Assembly: GCF_000001735.4 (NCBI RefSeq)
Contig: NC_003076.8
Span: forward strand, 24,555,835 to 24,619,834
Source of the DNA: Arabidopsis thaliana
Taxonomy: Eukaryota > Streptophyta > Magnoliopsida > Brassicales > Brassicaceae
DNA: 64,000 nucleotides
Direction of reading: 5' to 3'
Part shown: positions 1 through 11,302 of the stretch, piece after piece
Numbering within the stretch: position 1 is the first letter of the stretch
Layout of the letters: each line of letters opens with the position of its first letter
Notes under the pieces: generated by a model
Seen by the model: the letters and a program-made list of their open reading frames with translations, nothing else
What the model was told of the DNA's origin: nothing
Database searches by the model: none
Program-made: the position numbers and the translations under genes

Positions 1-1
1 C

Positions 2-697
2 CTGACCAGGTATGTAATGAACTACTTGAAGCTTCTCCCGGAGTATACCGACTCACTAAACTCACTGCTTCAGAACATACACGTTGACGACTCCATCCCC
101 GAGAAAACAGGAGAAGATGTCCTCCCTTCGACATTCTCTCCAATGGCTAGACACCTCAGGTCAATCGTCACAACTCTAGAATCCAGCCTTGAGCGAAAAG
201 CTCAGCTGTACGCAGACGAAGCACTGAAATCCATTTTCCTGATGAACAACTTCCGTTACATGGTCCAGAAGGTAAAGGGATCAGAGCTGAGACGCTTGTT
301 TGGAGACGAATGGATCAGGAAGCACATTGCAAGCTACCAATGCAATGTCACTAACTACGAGAGATCCACATGGAGCTCCATACTCGCTTTGCTCAGAGAC
401 AACAACGACTCTGTAAGAACCCTGAGAGAAAGATGCAGACTTTTCAGCCTTGCATTTGATGATGTTTACAAGAACCAAACCCGTTGGTCAGTCCCTGATT
501 CAGAGCTCCGCGATGATCTTCACATCTCGACCTCTGTCAAGGTTGTTCAGTCTTACAGAGGATTTCTTGGAAGAAATGCAGTTCGCATAGGCGAAAAACA
601 CATCCGATACACTTGTGAAGACATTGAGAATATGCTCCTTGATCTCTTTGAATGTTTGCCATCTCCAAGATCACTGCGCAGCTCTCGTAAGAGATGA
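2..697 (+). CDS. EXO70E2: Exocyst subunit EXO70E2, C-terminal part (5' end outside window)
   Basis: An open frame enters from the left edge and ends at a TGA at 695-697, giving the last 231 residues without an intron. It begins LTRYVMNYLKLL, the typical mid-C-terminal Exo70 sequence, and continues through the helical Exo70 C-terminal region, including YADEALKSIFLMNN and KNQTRWSVPDSELRDDL. Most plant EXO70 genes are intronless, which fits. Exo70 proteins bind membrane phosphoinositides and tether secretory vesicles as part of the exocyst; EXO70E2 is known for marking the exocyst-positive organelle (EXPO). The assignment to paralogue E2 rests on the neighbouring genes (ECT3, GR-RBP3) rather than on residues unique to E2. 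The last codons overlap a short GAT/ATG repeat around the stop. Confidence 0.88.
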   Translation: MTRYVMNYLKLLPEYTDSLNSLLQNIHVDDSIPEKTGEDVLPSTFSPMARHLRSIVTTLESSLERKAQLYADEALKSIFLMNNFRYMVQKVKGSELRRLFGDEWIRKHIASYQCNVTNYERSTWSSILALLRDNNDSVRTLRERCRLFSLAFDDVYKNQTRWSVPDSELRDDLHISTSVKVVQSYRGFLGRNAVRIGEKHIRYTCEDIENMLLDLFECLPSPRSLRSSRKR

Positions 698-1650
698 TGA
701 TGATGATGACTTGAGCCTAATGGACTCCATCTTTGTTCTTTTGATCTTTTGTTATTTACTCACTTATGCAATGTTTTGTGATTGCTTACATGCAAATAAA
801 GTTGTAGAATTTTTATACTCCATTGTGGGGATGTAATAGTAATTGGCTATCTTGTCACTATGTCATCTTTGACATGCTTAATACAAATTCAATGTTTAAG
901 TCGGATTTAACATTTATAATGACGATGGTTTTTTGGTTAACTCTATGGACTCATCTGATTTAACTGAGGTATGGACTTGGGCTATTTGACTAGGAGATAT
1001 CTTTGGTGACTTCTTACTACTACTCACCTCTGTATTCTCTGCTGGATTTTGGCATATGCAACAGCAAAGTGTTGTTGATGGAACAAGTGAAGGAAGTGAG
1101 CTAGCAGTGGAAAGAAGACTGGGCTGATTATGAATGTCAGTAATGACGTCTCTCCCCAGTCAAGAAGATAACTAGAGAATTATGCTTAGAAGATTTGATG
1201 GTAGCCTTGCTATTCTCCATCTATTCTCATCTTCGGAAAATTGTCTAAACTATAGTACCCTTATGTCCAAAAACCTACAATCTTCTGTCAAAATATGAGA
1301 AGGAACTTTTTTTGGACCGTTTGATTCCTGCATTCGAGTATGAAGCAGATGCCAAATGTTTCTCTTACTTGTCTTGCCTGAAAAGTTATATAAAACTGAA
1401 TAAGCTGATTCAATACCAATCTTTTACCCATATCCTCATATGTTGGACCATTACTAAAGGGATAGAGAATAACTGCAAGATGATGAATGCTCATGCCAAA
1501 ACTTCATCTACTAAGCCACTACCCTCTCAACTCGGTTCCAAAAAAAAAAAAAAAAAAGTCTGCAAATTCAGGAATGGAAACAAAACTAGAGAAACGCTCT
1601 AAATAGCCTAAAACAGCCCACCCAGTTCCCACTTAAAACCAAAGGTTGGT
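698..1650. other. Convergent intergenic region, EXO70E2 / ECT3
   Basis: This holds the 3' untranslated ends of two convergent genes. AATAAA-like signals occur near 796 (caaataaag), and a run of A lies at about 1541-1557. No convincing coding exon, RNA gene or transposon end was seen. Confidence 0.6.
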
Positions 1651-3946
1651 TCAGCAGGCAGTAGCAACAGCATTTTTCTCCACAGGTAACTCGGTCTCTT
1701 TCACCACTTTCGATTCTTTAGTCACTTCAGCCGCAACTCCTAGTGCTGCTGCATCTTCTGAGGCTGTAGTAGACTCTTGAGGTTTCACAAGATTAATTTT
1801 TGACATTACACCTTTGTCTGCATTGGCCACCAATGTCTGCTTGGAAACAATACCAAAATTTGTAAGATATTCCTGTTATATAATTATATATATCAATGAA
1901 TTGTTGGTTTCAGAGAGGATTGTTGCCTGTTTTTTGATCTGCAGGTGTTTGCTTTTCCTTTCTTGGATAATCTTTTGACGATTCTCATAGAACTCAAAAT
2001 CATCGAGGATGCATGTCTTGCTTGCGTGGTCCTTGAAAATCTTGATGACTTTAATGCCTTGCTCGAGCTTTACCTGCAGACAAAAAAATGGTAAGAAAAT
2101 AAATGACAGCTCAATTATTAGAATACAAAAGATGATAAATAACACAGTGAGCGGACATACTTCCTGTGTGTCTCTGCTATTAGTAACCGGCTTGTTCTCA
2201 TTGTTCTCCAGAGTTATATGCCTCAAGGAGCTATTAGGGATATCTTTAACGAAATGCCACTTAACAGGGAAGCAACCAATCCATTTGTCCTGTTGCCAGT
2301 ATTCAACAGTCTTATTGAAATCAACAGGGCCTACCATCTCGGCTAAACCAACAAATTGTCCACTAGTGTTTACCTGCATCAATGAAAACATAAGAACTCT
2401 ACAACTAAAACTGAAATACACAGCAGAGGTTGATAACATATTCAAAAAAAATTATTCACTCACAGAGAAAAGTAGAAACACGGGACAGCCATCTGACTTC
2501 TGTTTTGCCTCGTTATATGAGGCATCCAGCTTCTTGTTACCATTAGGAGTGCTGGACCAAACACTGTATTTGATACTTTTATGAATATCATCTTCACTGT
2601 ACGATTTGATTACATAAAACTTTGCTTCTGTGTAGGTCTCAGGGAAATCTATCTTATTGTAGTCCTTGGGATCTAAAAGAGACACATCTTCACTGAGTTT
2701 CTCAGTCTCAGTCACTCTCTGCTCCTTCAAAGACACAGCCATCACCTTGGAACCATCTTGGCTGTTGAAACCCTTAGCTCGTGGACCTCTATTCATCTCA
2801 TTTAACCCCTCAATGTTTTCTTTGCCATATCCATGATACCCGTTTCTTGGCTTGTAGGTATTGTTAACCGCATACCAATTGGGCATGTATTTCCATGAGT
2901 CATAACCGTAAGAGCCATACCCATAGCCATTCGTGTAAGGTCCACACATCCCATAATTGGAGTAAATGTTGTCCATGTATCCTCCATAAGATTGACCATT
3001 ACCAGCTGATCTTCCCTGCTGAGTCTGCAAAATAAGATGATAATAAATTAAACGAATAAACAAGTCAAGATTACATACCAAGTGATTATAACTACAGCTC
3101 AATGAATGAAATAAGAACATACCAGGTACTGATACTGAAGATTGGTTTTCCCTGAAGCATAGCTCCCAGTGTAACCATGTCTTGGGTACTGATATGCTGG
3201 GGGATAGTACCCATAAGCATAGGCACCCTTCCCATATGAACCCTTTGCGTTATAAGCTGCACTTTGGTACCCGAGTTTCTTAAGGTTGGATCCCTTGTCT
3301 TTGGTCACACCTCCATCTTTAGACAAAAGACTAGGTTTACCAATTTTGGTAGCCTCCACTAACTCATCATTGAGCAAGAAGTCATTACCGTTTCCGCCAT
3401 AAGCCCCCTGCAACTAAAATGGACACTAGCCTTTATAAGTTCACTCTGAAAATTACTCTTATTGAAACCAAAAGGCATGTTTTCTGAATCACTAAACAAA
3501 AGGTGAACACTAAACCACAGAAAAATACCTTTGTTTCAGAATCAGGAGCTAAAGCCTTGGTTGTTGGATCAATCGACAAATTATGTAGCACATCTGAAAC
3601 ATCTATAGAAAAAAACAATGAAGGAATAACAAAATTTATGATTTTTTCACGAGTCAAAACATCAGATCAACAAGGAAGAACCACGATAATTCTTCATAAA
3701 CCCTAAAAGTTAAGAATTTATGAACGATTTACAAAAAAATAAAAACAAAGAAGAAGATCTAAATCCATCGTAGAAAAACAAGAGTGTCAAAAGAACTAAC
3801 AACAGATCCAGCTAGAATGAAGAAATCAGCTTATATTTAAAACCCTCTGAACAAAAAGAATCTTCTTAGAAGAAAGCTTTGACAAAAACTCATAAAGCAA
3901 ATACAAATAGACACAGATAATGAAGGATACGGTCAGGATTTGCCAT
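1651..3946 (-). CDS. ECT3: YTH-domain m6A reader ECT3 (7 exons, 493 aa)
   Basis: Exons (minus): 3946-3931, 3602-3529, 3407-3123, 3024-2464, 2373-2161, 2073-1927, 1836-1651. The product is 493 aa. The N-terminal half is a low-complexity Tyr/Gly/Asn-rich region (about residues 30-200). The C-terminal YTH domain runs from about residue 258 to 395 and binds N6-methyladenosine in mRNA. The aromatic cage tryptophans are W281 (YSVWSSTPNG), W338 and W343 (EYWQQDKWIG). ECT2, ECT3 and ECT4 act in the cytosol and control timing of leaf and trichome development. The MANPD start lies in a 16-nt first coding exon that joins in phase to HVSDVLHNLS. The last intron needs a GC donor (CAG|GCAACA), because no GT gives an open frame there. 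Reading through that site gives an alternative short tail ending near 1876. Confidence 0.92.
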
Positions 3947-5035
3947 GGCTGCGTAGTGAGTGGCTTAGCGGCGGAAACTTGTTGTAGGAGAGAATGAGAA
4001 AATGTGAGAGAGAGAGAGAGTAAACGCCTGACTAGCGGAGACCACAAAACCCTAAAAGCAACAACTTTTTGAGTATTTCATGTTTCGGGTTTAACCCATT
4101 CACTTTCGGGTCAAAATAATGTGATTCGGGTTGCATTTTCAGCAAATCAAATGGGCTGAAATAACAAAAGAGAATAAGGCCCAGTTACAAAAGAGAATAA
4201 AGTTTTGTTAAGGGTTAACTTTTTTTTTTGTTTTCCTTTTATCTTTTAATACTTCTATATTATAATTTTATTGCAACAATATTCAAACTAGAAGTTTAAT
4301 GTATAGGATTCAATTACAAAAATTATACGTAGTTTTACCAAACTTCTAAGAAAAAAGTTTAATTTCGAAATATCTTTCTAAGTTAAGTTAATCTTCGAAT
4401 TCTTCCTTTTTATTTTCGTTTAAAAACCAAAATAGAGAGATTAAATCGTTATAGGCTTAGAGCTACTGGGCTGTCACATAAACGAATGACTTACCCAATG
4501 AAAACCCCGTACGTGTCTAATATGATTTTCCAAAATCATTTTAGATTCAACGGTCACGATTGACTCAGATCTTGCAACTTCGCTACATAAACCCTTTCTG
4601 GGAGAAGTAGGGTTTTAAGTTTTAACGGACGCGAGAAATCACAGAGGAAGCGAAGTCAGTGTAGAGGTACTTCACTCTTCACGCTCATTTCACTCTCAGC
4701 TTTGAATCTCGTTAGCTGTTTTGAAGGTTCTTTCTTTTCTGATTTTGAGTGTTCTCTGTTATTTCTTCGCTTTTCATTTTCATGGATTTAGGTTCCGATC
4801 TTTGTGTTACGGTATTGAATTCACTTTTTGGTTCCTTAGTAGTTCATGTATTTGCAGAGTACGAGTTAAAAAAGCTTTGATTGTCGTTTTTAAGATTCCC
4901 TTCTTCTTAAGGGGGAAAAAGTATGAAACTTGCTAATTTCTTGATAGAAAATAGGAAATGATATCATCATTACTTTGAAATTGACTATCTGGTGGCTGAA
5001 GTATTTGTCTTTTTCATGCTAGATATCTAATTGCG
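3947..5035. promoter_or_regulatory. Divergent promoter region of ECT3 and GR-RBP3
   Basis: The two genes are divergently transcribed. Telo-box-like AAACCCTAA-type motifs occur at about 4046-4055 (aaaaccctaaaag), and the reverse form agggtttta near 4609. Site II-like TGGGCT/GGCCCA motifs are at about 4151 (aaatgggctga) and 4177 (aaggcccag). This pair of motifs is typical of plant genes for translation and organelle functions. The GR-RBP3 side (about 4600-5034) looks like a 5' UTR, probably with an intron ending just before the ATG at 5036. A GA run (gagagagaga, about 4008-4020) lies in the ECT3 leader. Confidence 0.55.
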
Positions 5036-6318
5036 ATGGCTTTTTTGAGTAAATTCGGGAACATATTGAAGCAGACCACAAACAAGCAACTCAATGCTCA
5101 GGTTTCTTTATCAAGCCCTTCGCTTTTTCAAGCAATAAGGTGTATGTCATCTTCTAAGCTCTTTATTGGAGGTGAGTCTAGTTCTATAGGCTTTTCATCT
5201 GTTTACTTGTTTATGCTGTTATGTTACTAACTTTATGATTTTGTTTTCTCTTTTCTTGTTGTAAGGTATGGCTTATAGCATGGATGAGGATAGCTTAAGA
5301 GAAGCTTTCACCAAATACGGTGAAGTTGTCGATAGTAAGTTACTGATCTATTTAGTATTCTTGTCAAAATGCTATTGCAGTGTCTTAGTGAATAAATTAG
5401 GCACTTGTTTCTTGAGTATGGTTTGTTTAGTTGCCTTCTGCTAACCAAGCCTTTGTGTTTTTACACAGCTAGAGTTATTTTGGATCGTGAAACTGGTAGG
5501 TCAAGGGGATTTGGATTTGTTACATTCACCTCTTCAGAAGCGGCATCTAGTGCTATCCAGGCTTTGGATGGCCGGGTAAGTTCCATTGCTAATCTATGAA
5601 ACCTTTGAAAGAGTTATAATGTCTGTTAACTTTCTCGTGTCTCGTTGGGTTTAACTTTCATTGATACTCTCCCTGATCCATTACCTTAATCCTCCCTCAG
5701 GATCTCCATGGCCGGGTTGTTAAAGTAAACTATGCAAATGATAGAACAAGTGGTGGTGGTTTTGGAGGTGGTGGCTATGGAGGCGGTGGTGGTGGTTATG
5801 GTGGTAGTGGTGGCTACGGAGGAGGTGCTGGTGGCTACGGAGGAAGTGGTGGCTATGGAGGCGGTGCTGGTGGCTACGGAGGTAATTCTGGTGGTGGCTA
5901 CGGAGGTAATGCTGCTGGTGGATATGGAGGCAGTGGTGCTGGTGGCTATGGAGGCGATGCTACTGGTCACGGAGGTGCTGGTGGAGGTTATGGTTCAAGC
6001 GGTGGCTTTGGATCTAGCGGCAACACTTATGGGGAGGGTTCAAGTGCAAGCGCAGGTGCTGTTGGTGACTATAATGGAAGTAGTGGTTATGGTAGCGCCA
6101 ATACTTATGGTAGCAGCAATGGTGGATTCGCTGGAGACAGCCAGTTTGGAGGAAGCCCTGTTGGCAACAGCTCTCAGTTCGGTGGTGACAATACCCAGTT
6201 TACTGCTGGTGGCCAATTTGGCGGTGAGGATCAATTTGGAAGCATGGAGAAAAGTGAAACGAAGATGGAAGATGGACCAATAGGTGGAGAATTCGAAGAT
6301 GTTGCCAAAAGAGCTTGA
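5036..6318 (+). CDS. GR-RBP3: Glycine-rich RRM protein GR-RBP3 / ORRM3 (4 coding exons, 309 aa)
   Basis: Coding exons: 5036-5171, 5266-5334, 5469-5575, 5701-6318. The product is 309 aa. Residues 1-40 are rich in Ser, Lys and Gln with few acids ([13 protein letters not shown]), as in a mitochondrial presequence. One RRM follows at about 41-116, with RNP2 LFIGGM (42-47) and RNP1 RGFGFVTF (81-88). A long Gly/Tyr/Ser tail (about 125-300) has GGYGG repeats, then Gln/Phe-Gly repeats, and ends in an acidic [14 protein letters not shown]3 is known as a mitochondrial C-to-U RNA editing factor. The RRM would bind RNA or partner proteins, and the tail is probably disordered. The repetitive tail leaves other frames open on both strands; these are not genes. 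Confidence 0.93.
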
Positions 6319-6596
6319 AGGAACTAGCAAAAAATGTTGTCAAGACTGTCTTTTCATATTAAATCCTATGATTAGTAGTAGCTAGCTATTCTACATTGCT
6401 TCCTGAATTAAACACTTTATCAAGAAACAATCTGCTTTTGCTATCTTTGAAAATAATTTGTAGCTTGAAATTGTTTTGTAAGGTATAATTTGAACTTTAA
6501 CCAAAAAAGTGAGCTCTGTATCAACTTTGCTTGTGGCCTACACACTAACCAGACCTTAAGAATTCCATCCACGCAAAACTCTAATGCTGCCTAATG

Positions 6597-8561
6597 TTAC
6601 AGATTATGTTCAGTTTCTTCCATGAGAAATAGCATCTTCTGTGCATTCAACACAACAGGAGACCCTTGTTTTGTTTTCTCAACAATCTGCTTTATCAGTT
6701 GCTTCTCCATTTCATTCACAAAGTCACTGCTTTTTTCTTCTTCGTCTTCAATACCAATAAGGTCTAGCAGCTCCTGCTCCTGCACCTTGAAATCATCCTT
6801 GTGATGGCTCCAAGGTGAGCTTTTGTTTGTTGAAGATAAATCTTCTTGGTGAATCCCGCTATCTTGCATCTCCAATGGTGAATCACCATCATCATCTTCC
6901 GAGTCATCGTTTATTTTCATCAATTCGTCGTAAGACTCATTGAATGCATCAAGTGCTTCCCCAGTTAAGTTCATAACCAGGGGTTGCATCTCCGCAAGAT
7001 TAGTCTTGGTGTGCTCTATAGCAACTGGGATTTTTGATTCACTCTTATAGGTCATCACTTCACGGGTTTCCCATAATCTTGACCATGACTTCTTCTTGCT
7101 TTCTGATTCCATGACTAGCTGCTCTACCTTCCTTTGGCTCTCTTGGAGTGCAGTCTCGAGCTCTCCAATCCGTTTCTCAAGACGTGAATTGATAACTTTA
7201 TGCAACCGCAAGCTCAATTCGCGAGGTGAGACAGCATAGTTTCCTGACTCAGGTGTGGAGTTACCACTTGGGTCTTGGTTGGACTCAGTTTCATCTAAAC
7301 GCTTCCCTTTAACCCGATCAGCTCTCAGTTCACCCTGTGCAAATTCTACCTCACAATCCGGCTCCATCTGCAACAAAAATCAAAATTGAACTTTGAATAT
7401 CTTGTTTGAGTTTTTGGTGGTGATTCAGGCAAGGCAAAGTAAAGAGCATAGTTAAAAGTGTAGACAACACACCTCTATTATATCAGAGAGTCTTGTCTCA
7501 ATGTTGGAGGAATTCATGTTAATTTCTAGCCTTTCAAGTTCCGCTTCAAGCTCTGCTTCAATATTACTTATAGATTCTGAACTCTCAGCTGCCTTTTCAA
7601 TATCTATCTCCTTCACTATCAACGTGTCTTTCATCTCAAGCTCATCTTCTAAATCATGCACCAAGTTCTCTGTTTGCTTCAGCTCTTGTTTGACTTTGCT
7701 CACTTCGGCTTGGCTTGCCATAAATGAGGACATGATGCCAATCGAGATCCCGATTTGTAACAACATTGTTGCATCACCTAGTCCTGAAAAAAAGAAACTT
7801 AAATGCCATGGACAGTCTACTCAATCATTTAGTATAAATAATTACAAGTCAAAGATTGCAACAACTTTACCATGTTTTCTACTCTTGCTCTTCTCATTTC
7901 CCACTCTCTCAATCGAAGACTCCACTCCGGGGACTCCACAACTTAATGTAGCCTTATCTTCACTGAGAACAATATGTTGGCTCAGCCACAAAGAATCTGC
8001 AGCACTCTTGCTAATTACTCGAGTACCATCAGTGACAAGTAATGGCCTTGAAACTGAAGCGTGAGGTGATGGAAATGGGCTAGTCATGTAATCTTCTATG
8101 GTCATTTGTTCTCTATGAAACCGAGACATTAAGCAGCTATCCATCGAACTCAAAGGTTTGATTAATCGCCTGAACCGCTGGTTTCTCCTAAATGAAGAAT
8201 TCAACTGTGTGTCACCTACAAGATTACCACTGGTTTTCCAAGTCCCCAGTTCCATCTCCGGGAACTCGGGCATCAAACCGAACAAAGTATCTGAATGGTT
8301 AGTTTCGTAATATCCTGAGCTTTCCCCACTCGTAGATGCATCTGGATTATCCCCATCTGATAGCATTTTCTCATCCCCAAACTTATTTTCATTAGCCTTT
8401 TTGACTCTTACTAATCTGCTAAGCAAGCAACCAGGAGGAGATTCTGGCTTCACATCTTCAGAAGAAGATTCAAGAACGTTATCTTTACCTTTGGTTACAT
8501 TCTGCAACTGCTTAGCTATATATCCCGTAGCAGCAGTCGCTGCGATTAACCAAACATCCAT
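6597..8561 (-). CDS. Plant coiled-coil protein of unknown function (3 exons, 590 aa)
   Basis: Exons (minus): 8561-7871, 7783-7473, 7367-6597. The product is 590 aa. The start MDVWLIAATAATGYIAKQLQ is a short hydrophobic segment that could be a membrane anchor or signal. A Ser-rich part contains conserved-looking blocks (LFGLMPEFPEMELG, RFRRLIKPLSSMDSCL, EDYMTSPFPSP). A second hydrophobic stretch (MLLQIGISIGIMSSFMA) is followed by heptad-rich coiled coil (AELEAELERLEIN, LEKRIGELETALQE). The C-terminus is acidic and ends in EKQLIKQIVEKTKQGSP. I recall similar N-termini in a small plant family that may include the polarity factor POLAR, but I cannot confirm membership. No catalytic motif is visible. 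It probably corresponds to At5g61040. Confidence 0.82.
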
Positions 8562-9647
8562 TTCGTCCTCTCTTGCCTTGAGGAATCAAGAGAGCAACCC
8601 AAAAATACAACAGTACAATCTCTCCTTCTTCATTCCAATTCAAACACCAATCCAATGAAAGAAGTTGAAAGCTCAGGGCTTTAAACAATCCCCACTCTAT
8701 CGAACCAGAGTTAACAGGCACTTTCAGGCAGAAATGTTATCTGAAAATTCCCAAACGAATTCAACCTCAAGGAGAGACCTAAAAACGCAGGAATCAGGCC
8801 ACAGAGCAATGCCCAAAACCCTTCCACTTTGTACCAAAACTATACGGAAATCGAATTACTACTGAGCAAAACCCAGAGAAAGCTTCGATTTTTCCGTCAG
8901 AGATAAGGTGAGGAGCTGTAACAACGTGTACCCTTTTCCTTTGGGCGAAATTTGCAAAGAAAAAAGAGAGACTTTTGCTTGAAGAAATGATCGATGAACC
9001 AATGGAGAAGCTCAAGGTCTAAGAAATCGAACAATCGGAAAAGGTGGAATCTTTGTCGGAAGTTGGTACAATCGAATCAGCCAAACGAACGGCTCTGTGT
9101 TTTAATTTTTATTATCTTCTTAGCTGACAAAAAAGACGACGATACGGCAACTTAGTGAGAATACTGTAAGCTTATATTATTAAATTCCCAAAATATCTGA
9201 TCATTAAATAATTAATCAAACGGTTGCTGAAAAAAAATAAAAAAAAATTGTATAATGAAATTGACAAACAATTAATATCAGTTTGCCCAATTTTACTAAG
9301 AAATTAATTTCCCTCTCTTAAGTTTTACATATTTTACAAGAGTACTACACAATAACAGAACTTAAAAGTTAGTTACAAAATAGTTATAAGAACAAGAAAA
9401 ATATTCTCAAATATGTTTAAATGTTTGCATAATTTTTCTTCCATTTCTATTTTCGTTCTTATGCCAAATTTTGTGAACTGTAATAATGTTCATTATAATA
9501 TCTTAAAATATAACTAAATTACATACAGAGAGAGTAGAGCAACCTCAAAGCACACAACACATCCTCTCTTTCAAAAGACACAATCAAAAGTCTCACAATA
9601 TTTCTTAACCTGTGATTTATTTTTCTTTTTAATCCTAATTGAATACA
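8562..9647. other. Intergenic: promoter of the coiled-coil gene and 3' region of the HDA-tail gene
   Basis: Positions 8562-9060 look like the leader and promoter of the minus-strand coiled-coil gene. Positions 9100-9530 are AT-rich with no recognisable gene. Positions about 9530-9650 are the 3' UTR of the HDA-tail gene. The segment cctctctttcaaaagaca near 9563 recurs at 11168 in the HDA5 3' UTR, so the UTR was copied along with the gene. Confidence 0.6.
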
Positions 9648-10781
9648 CTAGAGAGGTTTAGACGCAGCATTGTCTATGTAAGCCTCAGCTTCTTCTATAG
9701 AGAATCTTCCCCCTTTCACAAGTCCCCTTATTAAAGTGTTGGCATAGGCTTTTGCAGGAGGTCTTATAGGGATCTCACCCGATTTGAATTTCTCAACAAC
9801 AGAAAGCGTGCAACTGCAAAACACAAAGTTATTGAGAAAAAAATGAAAGTTGAAAGAGAGCATCCGCTTAGCAGTTTAAGTACTCTGTTTCTGAGCTAGC
9901 AAAGGAATAACGAATGATGAAATCTTACGTCAATGTAAGTATAGGAATGACGCCTTCTTTCCCCAAGCAGACAACATTCCCATACAAACTATCCTGTAAA
10001 AATATGTCAATATAGGGGTCAAGTGTGATTACTACTACATGTTCCTATTAAATAACCATCTGTTATCTGACTAACCGAAGCAGTTTGAAGTGAAATGGAT
10101 CCTTCCTTCTCTGCTAACCGCAGAGCAGCTAGATCAAAGAACGGATAATCAGAATCTACGTTCAACTCATTTTCTTGAAACAGAAGGTCGTTGAATTGCT
10201 CAAGCCTGATCACGAAAACAACAACCATATAATGAATAAGTAGAAAAGATCAGATATATGAAAAGAGAAAACTCGGAAACGGAGATGAAGAAACTTAACG
10301 TGATTCTGTACAAACACATGTGAGTTTGATCATTGAGATTAGTAAGGGGATTGGTGTAAGCAACTCCTCCTACACCCCAAAACATTGAAGTTTCACGGCC
10401 AAATAACAATCGATGTGGAAATGTTTTCCACATTATTTCCTTTGGTGGACTTTTGTCCATTGAACCGACACATGCTTTTATCATTCCCTCGGCCTGAAAA
10501 TAAACACAAACAGCCATAGATGTGTCAATTAAGACACAAGCTCAGACTCCAAAAAGAAACGAAACAAGGCTACTTACTTGTCCCCCTTGAATATAGCAAA
10601 TAAACCTCGGTTTCCACATGTTGGATCCGTAAGAGGCATACCAAACGTCAACCTTTGCGAGATCAATTCTCCAGGATGTAGAAGCGGTATCTACTTGCTC
10701 CTTTTCAACTAGTGTACCTTGCTGGCTTTTCCCGGCGACTTTACCGTCACAGTTTCCATATTTTTTGTCGGCCATGGCCAT
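9648..10781 (-). CDS. HDA5-tail protein lacking the deacetylase domain (5 exons, 252 aa)
   Basis: Exons (minus): 10781-10578, 10493-10300, 10205-10076, 9993-9929, 9813-9648. The product is 252 aa. The first ~20 residues ([20 protein letters not shown]) are the HDA5/HDA18 N-terminus. They run straight into the sequence that follows the catalytic domain in HDA5 (QGTLVEKEQVDTASTSW), so the whole HDAC domain is missing. The rest parallels the HDA5 tail exon by exon (194, 130/127, 65 and 166 nt). The tail carries [17 protein letters not shown] and YRITLEQFNDLLFQEN. These resemble the gamma-glutamylcyclotransferase-like fold (YGSNx motif plus a later Gln-Glu); that is an inference from motif shape. 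Spacing, frames and splice sites are intact, so it looks functional. It probably corresponds to At5g61050. Confidence 0.82.
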
Positions 10782-11302
10782 ATGCGGGAGATGAGAGAGT
10801 CTATCGTTCGACGAGCAGGGAGAAAAAAGAGAAATGGTCCAATCTTTGCTTCTGAAGCTTCAAAGTATTTTTACGTTTCAATTTTTATTTATACATGTTT
10901 TCCAATCTCTTTTTTTTAAATAGGTTTGTTTGACCAGAACTCTTCACAGTGCTGTTAAATCTTTTTTTAAAATAACTCTTCAAACTTCAAAGTACCATTC
11001 CGAAGAATAAGAATGTTTCTCTCCGGTCAATATAAAGCAGTTTGGAGGGTTCTTTAATACATTTACCGAATACAGCTTCTTGGTAAAGCCTAAAACCCGA
11101 AGATAACTAAAATACATTGAGAGTTTGCTTAGGGAGCAAGCACAACACAGCTAACAGAGGACACAGTCCTCTCTTTCAAAAGACAAATTCAAAGGTCTCA
11201 CAATATTCCTAAACTTGTGGTTTTTATCCTAATTGAATAACTCAGAAACCCGAAGCTCCAAATCGTGTTCAAACGGGCGGTTTCTGAGTAAATAATTATA
11301 CA
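10782..11302. other. Intergenic: promoter of the HDA-tail gene and 3' UTR of HDA5
   Basis: The first 140 bases resemble the HDA5 and HDA18 leaders (GAGATG(A/C)G...TCGACGA; AAGCTTC(C/A)AAGTATTTTT), so the promoter-proximal DNA is duplicated. Positions about 11150-11300 are the HDA5 3' UTR. No gene was seen. Confidence 0.6.

Noticed and set aside
1312..1602. Plus-strand frame of 96 codons between EXO70E2 and ECT3
   Set aside because: It runs through the poly-A stretch (Lys run), with low-complexity composition and no similarity I recognise.
5686..6330. Long open frames on both strands opposite the glycine-rich tail of GR-RBP3
   Set aside because: They arise from GGN repeats read in other frames (runs of Val/Met or Ser/Thr/Ile). 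The real frame has an RRM and correct splicing.
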